Shown: positions 44,902-54,888, numbered from the stretch's first letter. The stretch is 64,000 nucleotides of DNA from Hyphomonas beringensis (GCF_000682755.1 NZ_AWFF01000025.1:49681-113680); one strand, 5' to 3'. The notes: a model not told the origin generated them from the sequence alone. Translations and numbers: made by a program.

Positions 44902-45912
44902 ATGCCTGAACTCCGCCTCGCCACGTTCAATTGTGAAAACCTGATGATGCGGTGTGATTTCGCGCGCTCAGGCCTTCCCAATGCGCGCGACCGGCTGACG
45001 GAAGTGGATGACGCGCTGGTCGCCGAACAGGTTGACGCTGTTTTCGACGTTCTCTCCGAAGATGACCGCACGCTGACCGCGCAGGCGCTTGCCGCCACAG
45101 GTGCGGAGGTCTGCGCGCTGCAGGAGGTCGAGAACCTCGTCACGCTGACGGCGTTCGACAATCGTTATATTGCGCCCTGGGCTGGCCAACCCTTTGGCGA
45201 ACGCGTGCTGCACGAAGGCAATGATACGCGCGGCATTGATGTCGGCCTGTTGTCCAGACTGCCGGTCATCTTCCAGCGCAGCCATGCTCGCGCCACCTAT
45301 GGACTGCTGGATATTGCGCCGCCGCCGGGGGCTTCGGTGAATGATTATGCGTTCCGCCGCGATTGCCTGGAGGTGGACATCCAGAAGGATGGCCGCGCGC
45401 TGACGCTTTTCGTCTGTCACTTCAAGTCCATGCATGGCGGGCGCAAACGCACAGCGCCCATTCGTGAGGCAGAGGCCCGCGCGGTGCGCCGCATCATTGA
45501 GCAACGCTTTGATCGGCCTGCAGATGAGGAATGGGTCATTCTTGGTGATTTCAATGACTATTGGGAAGTCGATGGCCAGTCAGTTTCCCCGCATGGGCTG
45601 GGGCCTCTGCTGGACGATGATTTCGCCGTGGACCTCGCCAGCCGGTCAATTCCCGATCCGTTTGAGCGCTGGACCCACCATTATAATGGCGACGGGACGT
45701 ATGGCGCGCTGGATCATATGTTCCTGTCGCCGCGCCTGGCTGCGCTGAATCCTGCGCCGGAAGTGAAGATCATTCGGTCCGGTGTGCCCTACATTGCGGA
45801 TCGCTATCAGGGCTTCCGTTTTCCCGGCATTGGCTGGAAGATCCCGAAAGCCTCTGATCATTGTCCGATGGCTGCGACCTTAAGGTTTGAAGGCCGGGAC
45901 GTATCGCTCTAG
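44902..45912 (+). CDS. Endonuclease/exonuclease/phosphatase-fold protein
   Basis: 336 residues, EEP fold. Metal and catalytic stretches: LATFNCENL, ALQEVENL (Glu), FVCHFKSMHGG, VILGDFNDYW (Asp/Asn) and a C-terminal KASDHCPMAATL (Asp-His). It may hydrolyse nucleic acid or phosphoesters; substrate unknown. No signal peptide visible. ATG 44902 chosen; TTG 44899 is adjacent. Confidence 0.85.
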   Translation: MPELRLATFNCENLMMRCDFARSGLPNARDRLTEVDDALVAEQVDAVFDVLSEDDRTLTAQALAATGAEVCALQEVENLVTLTAFDNRYIAPWAGQPFGERVLHEGNDTRGIDVGLLSRLPVIFQRSHARATYGLLDIAPPPGASVNDYAFRRDCLEVDIQKDGRALTLFVCHFKSMHGGRKRTAPIREAEARAVRRIIEQRFDRPADEEWVILGDFNDYWEVDGQSVSPHGLGPLLDDDFAVDLASRSIPDPFERWTHHYNGDGTYGALDHMFLSPRLAALNPAPEVKIIRSGVPYIADRYQGFRFPGIGWKIPKASDHCPMAATLRFEGRDVSL

Positions 45913-45949
45913 TGTCCTTCACTGTAATAATCATGGGAGCCGCAAGGCT

Positions 45950-46474
45950 GTGTCACGCTTCGACAAACTGATCGAGACCGTCGAGACCTATCAGGCGCTC
46001 GCGGCCGAGAATTATGACCGTATTCGCCTGCTCGCCGGAGAGGTGCGCAGTGGCTTCTGCGATTATCTGGGCTCCGGCGATGGAGTCTGCGTGCATCTTG
46101 TCCCGCCGACCGGACAATTCGAGCCCAAGGAGTATGGCGACAAGGCGTTTTCCCTGCCGCCACGGGGCTTTCGCCTTCTGGGGCCGATTTCTTTTGGCCT
46201 GGCTGTGCGGGTGTCGCGGGAGCAGGACTGGCTGCGTCTGACCATGGAATGCCGCAAGATTGGCGAGACTTTCATTGTCCAGATCGAGGACGGTTCGGAA
46301 TATGAATTCAGGCTGCCCCTCACAGATGCTGACCCCCAACCTTTTTATGACCATCTCTATAACCATATACTTCTCTGGTTTGCCGGGCGCATAGAGCGCT
46401 ACAAGGATGGGGATTATGGCACCCGGGAGATCGGTTTCGACTTTGCTGATGACATCAACGTCCGGCAAGCCTAG
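45950..46474 (+). CDS. Hypothetical protein
   Basis: 174 residues, not recognised. Starts VSRFDKLIETVETYQALAAENYDRI (GTG 45950 with GGGAG and AAGG before it). Alpha/beta composition; the middle has DKAFSLPPRGFRLLGPISFGLAVRVSR, the end DHLYNHILLWFAGRIERYKDGDYGTREIGF. No membrane helix. Lies between an EEP nuclease and a cation antiporter with 43-base gaps. Confidence 0.6.
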   Translation: MSRFDKLIETVETYQALAAENYDRIRLLAGEVRSGFCDYLGSGDGVCVHLVPPTGQFEPKEYGDKAFSLPPRGFRLLGPISFGLAVRVSREQDWLRLTMECRKIGETFIVQIEDGSEYEFRLPLTDADPQPFYDHLYNHILLWFAGRIERYKDGDYGTREIGFDFADDINVRQA

Positions 46475-46516
46475 GTTTCGGGCTGGCGGGACAGGTGCAC
46501 CATTGATGGGGCGTAT

Positions 46517-48433
46517 ATGAACGAACTTGAATTCGCACTGGCAGCCGCCGGATCGAGCGAGCTGATCTTTGCCTGCGCCCTTATCGGTGCGCTGGGCATC
46601 GGTGCGCAATGGGTGGCCTGGCGCATCCAGGCACCGGCCATCGTTCTGATGGCTCTGGCAGGTCTGGCCGTAGGGCCGCTCTGGTCTGTTATCTTTGGCG
46701 AACCTCTGATGAACCCGGAAAAGGTCTTCAATGGCGGCGGAAATGAGCTGTTGAGACCGATTGTGTCTCTGGCGGTTGCCGTCATCCTGTTTGAGGGTGG
46801 CCTGGTCCTCAAATTCGAGAATTTACGCGATGCTGGCGCCGCCGTTCGGCGCATGGTGTTCCTCGGCGGGCCTATGGCATGGGGGCTTGGCACATTGGCT
46901 GCCCGTTATGCCGCCGGGCTCGACTGGGGCAGCGCCGTAGTGTTTGCGGGCGTTCTGGTGGTGACAGGCCCGACCGTGATCATGCCACTGTTGCGCCAGT
47001 CCAAGCTTGGTGGGCGTACCGGCCAGTTCCTGAAATGGGAAGGCATTGTGAACGACCCTGTCGGTGCGCTGTTCGCGGTAGCCGCGTTTGAGATCATCCG
47101 CGTTGCCGCAACCGGCGAATCCATTCTGGGCAAAGGCGCGATGATTGTCGTGGCGGCTGCAATTGGTGTTGGCCTTGGCTTTGCCTTCGGCTGGGGCATC
47201 GTGCGCGCCTTCCGCCAAGGCTGGACCCCGGAATATCTGAAGGCTCCAATCATCTTTGCCTCGATCATCCTGTGCTATGCGCTGGCGGAAATGGTCGAGA
47301 AGGAAATCGGCCTCGTGGCTGTTACGGCCTATGGCATGACGCTGGCCAATTCGCGCCTCGCTGGCCTCGCAGAACTGCGAAAGTTCAAGGAAGATATTGC
47401 CGTTTTGCTGGTGTCGGGCGTGTTCGTCATCCTGACGGCCAATCTGACGCCGGATGTCATCCGGCGCGCACTGACCTGGAACACGCTGGCCTTCCTTTTG
47501 TGCATGTTGTTCATCGTACGCCCGCTGTCGGTCTGGGTCGCAACTTTTGGCACATTGAAGCGCAATGAAGCGCTGCTGCTTGGCTGGATCGCGCCGCGCG
47601 GGATTGTGGCTGTCGCTGTGTCCAGCCTGTTTGCAACCCTGTTGGAAGATCTTGGGCGGCGTGGGGATTCCCGCTTCTATTTCTCTGGTGCCGAGCAGAT
47701 CACACCGCTCGCCTTTGCGATGGTGTTCGTCACCGTTGTGCTACATGGGTTCACCATTGGGCCGCTTGCCCGGCGATTGGGGCTTGCCCGCAAGGAACGC
47801 CCCGGCGTGCTGATGGTCGGCGTCAATCCGTGGAGTATCGACCTTGCCAAGACGCTCAAGGATATCGGGATTGAGCCGATCATGGCGGACAATAACTGGC
47901 GCCGCCTGCGCCCTGCGCGGGAGGCAGGCCTGAACACCTTCTTCGGGGAAGTGCTTTCAGAAGATGCTGAAGTGAGGCTCGACCATGCCGCCTTTGACCA
48001 GGTTGTCGGCCTGTCCGCAAACGAACCTTACAATGCACTGGTATCAGGCCATTTCGCCCCAGAACTCGGGCGCCACAAGGTGTACCAGCTCTCCGCGCAG
48101 GATACCGAGGATGAAGACCCCAGGGCCATCGGCATGGGCACGCGCGGCCGCACGCTGATCCGTCGGGGCAGGGGGTATGACAGCCTGATCCGGGATCATT
48201 ATCGCGGCTGGACCTTCGGCAAGACGAAGCTGACCGATGAATACGGTATTGCGGATTTCCGGGAGGATCGCCCGAAGGCGGATCTGATCGCGGAAATGCG
48301 TCCGGATGGCGCTCTGATCTTCCTGGGGCCGAACCGTGAAGCGCGCGGCGGCGAGGGCGTGACGCTGATCAGCTTTGGCCCGGCGCGTGAGGTCGAAACA
48401 CCTGTTGAACAGGCCGAAGTCGTCGCTGATTAA
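46517..48433 (+). CDS. Cation:proton antiporter, NhaP/CPA1 type with TrkA-N domain
   Basis: 638 residues. About 12 membrane helices, with the CPA1-like core VVTGPTVIMPLLR, then KWEGIVNDPVGALFA. A cytoplasmic Rossmann (TrkA-N) domain follows (GVLMVGVNPWSIDLAKTLKDIG) that probably senses a nucleotide, then a short C-terminal regulatory part. Exchanges Na+ or K+ for protons to control pH and salt, useful for a marine host. Confidence 0.92.
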   Translation: MNELEFALAAAGSSELIFACALIGALGIGAQWVAWRIQAPAIVLMALAGLAVGPLWSVIFGEPLMNPEKVFNGGGNELLRPIVSLAVAVILFEGGLVLKFENLRDAGAAVRRMVFLGGPMAWGLGTLAARYAAGLDWGSAVVFAGVLVVTGPTVIMPLLRQSKLGGRTGQFLKWEGIVNDPVGALFAVAAFEIIRVAATGESILGKGAMIVVAAAIGVGLGFAFGWGIVRAFRQGWTPEYLKAPIIFASIILCYALAEMVEKEIGLVAVTAYGMTLANSRLAGLAELRKFKEDIAVLLVSGVFVILTANLTPDVIRRALTWNTLAFLLCMLFIVRPLSVWVATFGTLKRNEALLLGWIAPRGIVAVAVSSLFATLLEDLGRRGDSRFYFSGAEQITPLAFAMVFVTVVLHGFTIGPLARRLGLARKERPGVLMVGVNPWSIDLAKTLKDIGIEPIMADNNWRRLRPAREAGLNTFFGEVLSEDAEVRLDHAAFDQVVGLSANEPYNALVSGHFAPELGRHKVYQLSAQDTEDEDPRAIGMGTRGRTLIRRGRGYDSLIRDHYRGWTFGKTKLTDEYGIADFREDRPKADLIAEMRPDGALIFLGPNREARGGEGVTLISFGPAREVETPVEQAEVVAD

Positions 48434-48439
48434 GGGGCA

Positions 48440-49159
48440 TCAAGTCCCCGCAGCCTGCAATTCCATGCCATGCGTGCGTAGCCAGGCGCGTAGCCGCTTC
48501 CAGTCCGGGCAACAGGTGGCGACATGCGCCCAGAAACGGGGCGAATGGTTCATTTCCAGCAGGTGTGCACATTCATGGGCTGCCACATAGTCCAACACGT
48601 CTGCAGGGGCCATGATCAGCCGCCAGGAAAAGGATAGCTGTCCGTCAGCCGTGCAGGAGCCCCAGCGCGACCGTGTGTCCTTCACCGATATACCTTTATA
48701 TTCCACTCCCAGCGTTGCCGCGTGCCGCTTGACGGCGCGGGTAATGTCGGCGCGGGCCTGTTTTTTCAGGTAGCGTAACGCGCGCTGATCCAGCGTTTCC
48801 GGGTCTCCAGGGGCACAAAGTGTCGGGATATCTCCCGGAATCATGCGCGCCAGGCGACCGTCACCTTCGGCGGTCAGGCGGCAGGGCTTTCCGCGATAGG
48901 AAATGATGCTGCCTTCCTCGAAACTGACGATTTCAGGCAGGTGCTGCAGCCGGCTTGAGATCCAATCGACGCGTTCTGCAGCAAACGCAGCAGCATCCTT
49001 GATCTGGCGACGTGTGGGTGCGATGGCCACCGCCTCGCGTCGGCGTTCGTCGAGACGCAGAATCAGCCGCCGCGCCTTGGAATTGACCTCCAGACGCACC
49101 TTGATTTTGTGTCCGCCTGGCCCATTGAGTGTCATGGTCTGGCCATTGTTGTATGCCAT
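48440..49159 (-). CDS. YgjP/DUF45-type metallopeptidase
   Basis: 239 residues, YgjP-like WLM-related fold. Zinc site HECAHLLEMNHSPRFW (HExxH plus third ligand His) and the typical KDTRSRWGSCTADGQLSFSWRLI upstream. Family members are predicted proteases, sometimes beside restriction-type genes, but here the context is ordinary. Convergent with the antiporter gene. Confidence 0.88.
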   Translation of the reverse strand: MAYNNGQTMTLNGPGGHKIKVRLEVNSKARRLILRLDERRREAVAIAPTRRQIKDAAAFAAERVDWISSRLQHLPEIVSFEEGSIISYRGKPCRLTAEGDGRLARMIPGDIPTLCAPGDPETLDQRALRYLKKQARADITRAVKRHAATLGVEYKGISVKDTRSRWGSCTADGQLSFSWRLIMAPADVLDYVAAHECAHLLEMNHSPRFWAHVATCCPDWKRLRAWLRTHGMELQAAGT

Positions 49160-49227
49160 GTTAATAATCTCATATTAGGTGACGGGCGCGAAACACACGC
49201 TGGGACCAACGATTAAAGGGACTAAAC

Positions 49228-50847
49228 ATGAAATATCTGCTCACAGGCGTTGCCGCCATCGCCATGCTTACGGCTTGCGGGGACAAAGACAAGCCGGTTA
49301 AGGGCGCAGGCGCTGAGTATGCCAGCAGCGCCGGGACTGATGTTAAACTTCGCAAGGGCGACCCTGCCACAGCAGCGCAAGTTTTGTCCGTCCTCTCACT
49401 CGATTCCTCTGAATCAGGGCGTATCGCATTCGGCAGCAGCAAGCTGGACGGTGCCAAGGCAGTCTTTACGGATGTGACGCTGACAGCCCCCGACTCCGAG
49501 GATGACGAAGACGATCAGGACGGCACGAATGTCACGGCTGGCAAGCTGGAGTTTGAAGGCCTCGGCATGATCGACGGCAAGGCAAACTTCTCCCGCATGG
49601 TGATGTCTGACATCGTTATGACGGCTATTGACCCTGAAGAGAGCGAAGATGGCAGCGGCGCGATCAAGTCGATCGAACTGGTAAACCCGTCTCCGGAAGT
49701 GGCCGCCTGGGTCGCCAGCCTGTTTGGCGAAGGCGAACCGATGGATATGCCGGAAGGTGACGCACTGTCCTTTGACCTCTGGTCCATGAATGGGCTGGAT
49801 TTCAAGGTTGATGACGATGATGGCAGCAATGGCAACTTCCTGATCGACAAGGTCTCTGTCTCCGGTCTGAAAGACCAGAAGGCCGCACAGATGCTGCTGA
49901 AAGACATGAAGTTCGATCTGTACGACCCGTCCGAAGACATGGACATGAAGGCCACTATCGGAAACATCGACATTCGCGGCTTCGATTGGGGCATGTTCAT
50001 GCCGGAAGAAGGCGAGAAGCTGGAAGACAGCTTCGAGTCCGGCTTCATGGCAGGTCTGAACGCGAATGACCCTGCCAATCCGGGCTATGATTCCATCAAC
50101 ATCAAGGATTTCGACGTTGATGCCTCTGGCGTGACCTTCGACATGCCGAAAATGGTTTCCAAAGTGTCCAAGGACAAGCAAGGCCGCGCCGTTAAGGTCA
50201 CCACCGAGCCGGTGAAGATGACGCTGACGGCAGGCGAGGGCAAACTGGGTGAGCAACTTGGCGCTCAGCTGGCCACGCTTGGCTATGAAAAGCTCGAACT
50301 GACCATGGCTGGCGAACAGACCTATGATCCGGACGCCGACATCGTCACCATTGCCAAAGGCAAGAACTATTGGGAGCTGAAAGACGGCTTCCGCCTCGAC
50401 TTCGGTGCGAAGTATGGCGGCGCCGCTGCCATGGCCGAAAGCCAGGCCGCCGAGATGGAGGCGGACCCGCAGGACCCGTCTGCCATGTTCGATGCGATGA
50501 TGGAAAAGCTGACTGTTCATTCCTTCGAGCTGGCTCTGGATGATGACGGTATCGTCAACCGCGCCTTCAATGCCTATGCGGCCCAGAGCGGTGAAGACCC
50601 GCAGCAGGTCCGCAATCAGATGGCCGGTATGATGGCCATGCTGCCAATGATGGCATCTGGCTCCGGCATCGACATGGAACTGGCAACAGAAGCCTCCACG
50701 GCCCTGTCCAGCTTCATAACCGATCCGAAGACGCTGACCATTACGATCAAGCCGAAGACACCACTGAAAATGTCCACGCTGGCCGAGATGGAAGACCCGT
50801 CTGCTCTGACCAAGGAGTCGCTTGGCTTCTCCGCCACGAACAAATAG
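49228..50847 (+). CDS. Large lipoprotein of unknown function, acidic and Met-rich
   Basis: 539 residues. Lipobox LTACG (Cys17) predicts lipid anchoring. The body is rich in Asp, Glu and Met with repeated short patterns (KVDDDDGSNGNFLIDKVSVSGLKDQ, DIDIRGFDWGMFMPEEGEK, NIKDFDVDASGVTFDMPKM), looking like a beta-helical or repetitive beta fold. The C-terminal part (PSAMFDAMMEKLTVHSF onward) is helical and ends SATNK. No known family. AAAGGGA stands 9 bases before ATG. Closed by a strong terminator. Confidence 0.65.
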   Translation: MKYLLTGVAAIAMLTACGDKDKPVKGAGAEYASSAGTDVKLRKGDPATAAQVLSVLSLDSSESGRIAFGSSKLDGAKAVFTDVTLTAPDSEDDEDDQDGTNVTAGKLEFEGLGMIDGKANFSRMVMSDIVMTAIDPEESEDGSGAIKSIELVNPSPEVAAWVASLFGEGEPMDMPEGDALSFDLWSMNGLDFKVDDDDGSNGNFLIDKVSVSGLKDQKAAQMLLKDMKFDLYDPSEDMDMKATIGNIDIRGFDWGMFMPEEGEKLEDSFESGFMAGLNANDPANPGYDSINIKDFDVDASGVTFDMPKMVSKVSKDKQGRAVKVTTEPVKMTLTAGEGKLGEQLGAQLATLGYEKLELTMAGEQTYDPDADIVTIAKGKNYWELKDGFRLDFGAKYGGAAAMAESQAAEMEADPQDPSAMFDAMMEKLTVHSFELALDDDGIVNRAFNAYAAQSGEDPQQVRNQMAGMMAMLPMMASGSGIDMELATEASTALSSFITDPKTLTITIKPKTPLKMSTLAEMEDPSALTKESLGFSATNK

Positions 50848-50868
50848 TCAGATCGACCCTACGGATTG

Positions 50869-50904
50869 GCGCGCGTGTCCATGTGGATGCGCGCGCTTTT
50901 CTTT
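50869..50904 (+). terminator. Rho-independent terminator after the large lipoprotein
   Basis: A long stem, 50869-50880 with 50885-50896 (GCGCGCG and CGCGCGC core, two G-U pairs), four-base loop, followed by TTTTCTTT to 50904. Confidence 0.9.
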
Positions 50905-50932
50905 GTGCGCAGGGCAGGGCATAGGTTTTTAG

Positions 50933-51754
50933 ATGAAGCTCGCTTTTTTTGGAGACGTGGTCGGAAAGCCTGGCCGGCAGGCGGTTCTGGACCACCTGCC
51001 AGGCCTGAAGGCCCAACTGCGTCTCGACTTTGCCGTTGTGAATGCCGAGAACTCTGCAGGCGGTTTTGGCCTGACGAGCGCCATTGCCGAGGAGTTCTTC
51101 GCGGCAGGCGCGGACTGTCTCACCCTGGGTGATCATGCCTGGGATCAGCGCGAAGCGCTTACCTATATCGAGCGTGAGCCCCGCCTGCTGCGTCCGGCCA
51201 ACTATCCCCCCGCTGCGCAGGCACCGGGCAGGGGCGCGCATCTCTTCTCCCTGCCAGACGGGCGCCGCGTTGGCGTGGTTCAGGTACAGGGCAATGTGTT
51301 CATGCGCCAGGCCATGCCCTGTCCCTTTGCTGCCGTTGATGAGGCGCTGGACTCCATGCCGCTCGGTTCAGTCGCGGATGCGATTATCGTGGATATGCAT
51401 TGCGAAGCGACCAGCGAGAAGATGGCCATGGGGCATCATTGCGATGGCCGCGCCAGCCTCGTTGTCGGCACGCACACACATGTCCCCACTGCAGATACGA
51501 TGATCCTGGAGGCCGGTACGGCCTATCAGACAGATGCGGGCATGTGCGGCGACTATGACAGTGTGATCGGCATGCAGAAGCAGATTTCCCTGCACCGCTT
51601 CATCACCCAGCTGCCCGGCGAGCGCTATCAGCCTGCGCTTGGCGAAGGCACGCTTTGCGGCACCTATATCGAGACGGATGACCGCACAGGTCTGGCCACA
51701 CGCATTGAGCCGATCCGTTTCGGAGGCCGCCTGAGTGAAATAGTCCCGGAATAG
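50933..51754 (+). CDS. ymdB: YmdB-type metallophosphoesterase
   Basis: 273 residues of the family known as YmdB/TIGR00282. Starts MKLAFFGDVVGKPGR; further metal-site pieces are VVNAENSAGGFG, TLGDHAWD, VDMHCEATSEK and GTHTHVPTADT. Acts on cyclic nucleotides or RNA in characterised relatives; the actual substrate here is not known. Followed after 16 bases by bphO. Confidence 0.9.
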   Translation: MKLAFFGDVVGKPGRQAVLDHLPGLKAQLRLDFAVVNAENSAGGFGLTSAIAEEFFAAGADCLTLGDHAWDQREALTYIEREPRLLRPANYPPAAQAPGRGAHLFSLPDGRRVGVVQVQGNVFMRQAMPCPFAAVDEALDSMPLGSVADAIIVDMHCEATSEKMAMGHHCDGRASLVVGTHTHVPTADTMILEAGTAYQTDAGMCGDYDSVIGMQKQISLHRFITQLPGERYQPALGEGTLCGTYIETDDRTGLATRIEPIRFGGRLSEIVPE

Positions 51755-51770
51755 GCGGGCGTCGGGTATC

Positions 51771-52328
51771 ATGCAGACATTACGCGCGCGCCTGAAAGCG
51801 GAAACAGCCGAGGACCATGCCCGGCTGGATGCCATGATGAGCCAGCATGACCTGACCACACCGGAAGGTCTGGCGGTCTATTTGCAGATAAACTATCTGG
51901 CGCTGACCTGTCTGGAACCCGTTATCACGGGGCATCAGGATCTACCGCCGCCGCGCTTACTGCTCTCGGAAATCAGGCAGGATCTGTCTGAACTGGGCGC
52001 GCCATTGCCGCGATGGGAAGACCAGCCAGACCCTGGCCAGCCTCACCCACTTGGCTTGATCTATGTTATAGCTGGCAGCAGTCTGGGCGCTAGATTTCTA
52101 TATCTACAATGGCAAAAGGCTGAAAATCCTGCAGTTCAGAACGCAGGCAGATATCTTTCGTCGCTTAAAGCGGAATCTGATTGGAACCTTTTTCTTGGTC
52201 ACGCGTCAGAAATCGATGCAGACGAAGCCGAAATTCTACAGATTGTGCGATCTGCAAGGGTGGGTTTCAAAATATTTTCTTCTGCGTGCGCGCAGTTGAA
52301 CAGGGGGTTACTTGGACAATCAGAATAG
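51771..52328 (+). CDS. bphO: Heme oxygenase of the bacteriophytochrome locus
   Basis: Opens heme to biliverdin, iron and CO. 185 residues. Proximal heme ligand His16 (AEDHARLD) and a distal-helix GSSLGARFL (LGLIYVIAGSSLGARFL) are in place, as in BphO-type oxygenases. The 3' third is more AT-rich than the window average. It overlaps the bacteriophytochrome gene by 17 bases, so chromophore supply is tied to the sensor. Confidence 0.9.
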   Translation: MQTLRARLKAETAEDHARLDAMMSQHDLTTPEGLAVYLQINYLALTCLEPVITGHQDLPPPRLLLSEIRQDLSELGAPLPRWEDQPDPGQPHPLGLIYVIAGSSLGARFLYLQWQKAENPAVQNAGRYLSSLKAESDWNLFLGHASEIDADEAEILQIVRSARVGFKIFSSACAQLNRGLLGQSE

Positions 52329-54888
52329 TCAGGGTTTCAGCCCTCAGGACACCCCAGTAGACTTAACGAACTGCGATCGCGAGCCCATTCACATCCCGGG
52401 GCGTATTCAGTCTTTCGGAGCTTTGATTTCCGTCTCGGCAGACTGGATGGTCAATCATGTATCTTTGAACATCTCTGCCTTCATCAAGGCGGATCCGCAG
52501 GACATGATTGGCGCGCCACTCAACAAATATGTGGAGGAGGACGCCTTAAAGCTGATCCGGTCGCGCTTGCCGTTGCTGGCCGGTGTGGACGCCGTAGAGC
52601 GTCTGTTCGGTGTGACGCTGAGTGAAGGTGTCGAACCGTTTGATATTGCTGTGCATATGTCCGGCCGCTCCATCATTATCGAGATCGAGCGCCATGTTCA
52701 GGGCAAGCGTGCCGACTACACGTCCTATGTCCGCCCGATGATTGAACGGATCGGCAAGGCCGAAACGTCAGAAGAGCTGTGCGAGGATGCGGCCCGGCAA
52801 TTGCGCCACCTGATCGGCTTTGACCGTGTGATGGTCTATCAGTTCGCCCACGATGATTCCGGCGAGGTGATTGCCGAATCCCGCCGCGCCGGCATGGACA
52901 GCTTCAAGGGGCTTCATTACCCGGCTTCGGACATACCGAAACAGGCGCGCAAGCTTTATACGCGTAACCTCCTGCGTATTATCGCTGATGTATCCGACGA
53001 CGGAATAGAAATCATCCCGACGCTCAGCCCGGAAGGGGAGCCGCTGGATCTGTCGCTGAGCACCACGCGCGCCGTCTCTCCCATTCACCTGGAATACCTC
53101 AAGAATATGGGCATCGAGGCATCGCTCTCGATCTCAATTATGCGTCGTGGCAAATTGTGGGGACTGTTCGCCTGCCATCATGAGGAGCCGAAGACGGTTT
53201 CGTATGATGTGCGGTCGGCCGCAGAGCTTTTCGCTCAACTATTTGCCTTTGTGCTGGAGCAGAAACATAATGACGAGGCACGGCTGGAGGCGGCTGGCGC
53301 GCAATTGCTTCATGACCGGCTGATGTCCCAGCTGGCCGAGCACTCCTCGATCATTGAAAATTTCCGCCTGATCGTTGATGCGATCCAACATGTCATCGAC
53401 TATGACGGGGCCATAGGCTGGGTGGAAGGGGAGTTCCAATCCCTTGGCTATACGCCGACCCAGGAAGAGTTCATGGGGCTGGTGAAGTTCCTGAACACGA
53501 CGGCGGCCAGCCGGATCTACAACACCAACAATGTGGCGAGCGTGTATCCGCCTGCGGAGGAATTCGCGGATCGGGCTGCTGGAATGCTGGTTTTGCCCGT
53601 TTCGCGCACGCCGAGAGACTATGTCGTTCTGTTTCGGCGCGAAATGGTGAACTCCGTCACCTGGGCGGGCAATCCTCAAAAGGCCGTCACTTATGGTCCA
53701 AATGGCGCACGCCTGACACCGCGCAAAAGCTTTGAGGCCTGGAAGGAAGTTGTGCGCAATACCAGCGCGCCATGGACCGAGGCAGAGGTGCGCGCTGCGA
53801 ATTCCCTTCGTCTTACTCTGCTTGAGGTCATTTTGCGGATGGCTGATGCCGCCGTTAATGAGCGGAAGAAGGCTCAGGAGCGCCAAGAGCTTCTGATTGC
53901 AGAGCTTAACCACCGTGTTCGGAACATTCTGAATCTCATCAAGGGTCTGGTGAACCAAAGCCACGCCGAGGCGCGCAGTGTTGCAGAGTTCACCCAGGTG
54001 ATCGGAGGCCGCATCCATGCCCTTGCTCGCGCACATGATCAGATTACAGACAAGAAGTGGACGCCGACATCTGTTCGGGAGCTGATCGAGACAGAGGCTG
54101 AAGCCTATCTCGGCCTGAAAGCGACCCGCGTGCGGATCGAGGGTGATAATGCCCTGGTCTCGCCGCAGGCCTTCACGACGCTCTCCCTCGTCATCCACGA
54201 ATTGATGACGAACTCTGCCAAATATGGCGCCCTGTGCGACACGAGTGGCAGCTTGCGTATCGGGCTCAGCCTGGAGCCGGATGGCAGCCTCGTTATCGAC
54301 TGGAGAGAGATTGGCGGCCCGCCTATCACGTCCCAGCCCACACGGACTGGCTTCGGAACCACGATTATCGAGCGTTCCATTCCATACGAACTCGGTGGCA
54401 AGGCCAGCCTACGCTACGAGATGTCAGGTGTAGAGGCGCGGTTTGTTATTCCAGAAGAATATGTGACCCTGCCAAGTGGCGCAGAATCCACCAAGCCGAA
54501 AGCTCCGGTTCCGGAAGAGGTCTCTCAGGAAAAGAGCGGACTGTCTGGATGTGTGCTTGTGCTGGAGGACAATATCATCATCGCAATGGATGCAGAGCAG
54601 ATGCTGACGCAGATGGGCGCTGCAGATGTGGCGCTGGCGGCAGATGTGTCCGAAGCGTTGGCGCATATCGATAAGTCGGACATTACTTTTGCGCTTCTGG
54701 ATGTAAATCTCGGCGATGAAACGAGTGAGCCGGTTGCAGAAAAATTGCGGGAGAAGAACATCCCGTTCGTCTTTGCAACGGGTTATGGCGATGCCATCAG
54801 TATGCTGGATCGTTTCCCTGACGCGCCTGTCGTGAAAAAGCCCTACAGCAGTGCCGCTATAGAGCGCGCAGTCGGAAAGGTGATGTAA
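52312..54888 (+). CDS. bphP: Bacteriophytochrome HWE-histidine kinase with C-terminal receiver
   Basis: Red/far-red light sensor of 858 residues. PAS domain carries the biliverdin-binding Cys21; GAF has ASDIP at 205-209 (Asp207) and the conserved His259 (SPIHLEYLKNM); PHY follows. The kinase has His534 (ELNHRVRN), Asn634 (HELMTNS) and the W-x-E signature (DWREIG, Trp664/Glu666) of HWE kinases. A receiver fills 744-858 with phospho-acceptor Asp797 (LLDVNLG) and Lys in VKKP. TTG 52312 is the start: AGGGGG lies about 6 bases upstream, and later in-frame Met would remove Cys21. Confidence 0.95.
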   Translation: MDNQNSQGFSPQDTPVDLTNCDREPIHIPGRIQSFGALISVSADWMVNHVSLNISAFIKADPQDMIGAPLNKYVEEDALKLIRSRLPLLAGVDAVERLFGVTLSEGVEPFDIAVHMSGRSIIIEIERHVQGKRADYTSYVRPMIERIGKAETSEELCEDAARQLRHLIGFDRVMVYQFAHDDSGEVIAESRRAGMDSFKGLHYPASDIPKQARKLYTRNLLRIIADVSDDGIEIIPTLSPEGEPLDLSLSTTRAVSPIHLEYLKNMGIEASLSISIMRRGKLWGLFACHHEEPKTVSYDVRSAAELFAQLFAFVLEQKHNDEARLEAAGAQLLHDRLMSQLAEHSSIIENFRLIVDAIQHVIDYDGAIGWVEGEFQSLGYTPTQEEFMGLVKFLNTTAASRIYNTNNVASVYPPAEEFADRAAGMLVLPVSRTPRDYVVLFRREMVNSVTWAGNPQKAVTYGPNGARLTPRKSFEAWKEVVRNTSAPWTEAEVRAANSLRLTLLEVILRMADAAVNERKKAQERQELLIAELNHRVRNILNLIKGLVNQSHAEARSVAEFTQVIGGRIHALARAHDQITDKKWTPTSVRELIETEAEAYLGLKATRVRIEGDNALVSPQAFTTLSLVIHELMTNSAKYGALCDTSGSLRIGLSLEPDGSLVIDWREIGGPPITSQPTRTGFGTTIIERSIPYELGGKASLRYEMSGVEARFVIPEEYVTLPSGAESTKPKAPVPEEVSQEKSGLSGCVLVLEDNIIIAMDAEQMLTQMGAADVALAADVSEALAHIDKSDITFALLDVNLGDETSEPVAEKLREKNIPFVFATGYGDAISMLDRFPDAPVVKKPYSSAAIERAVGKVM

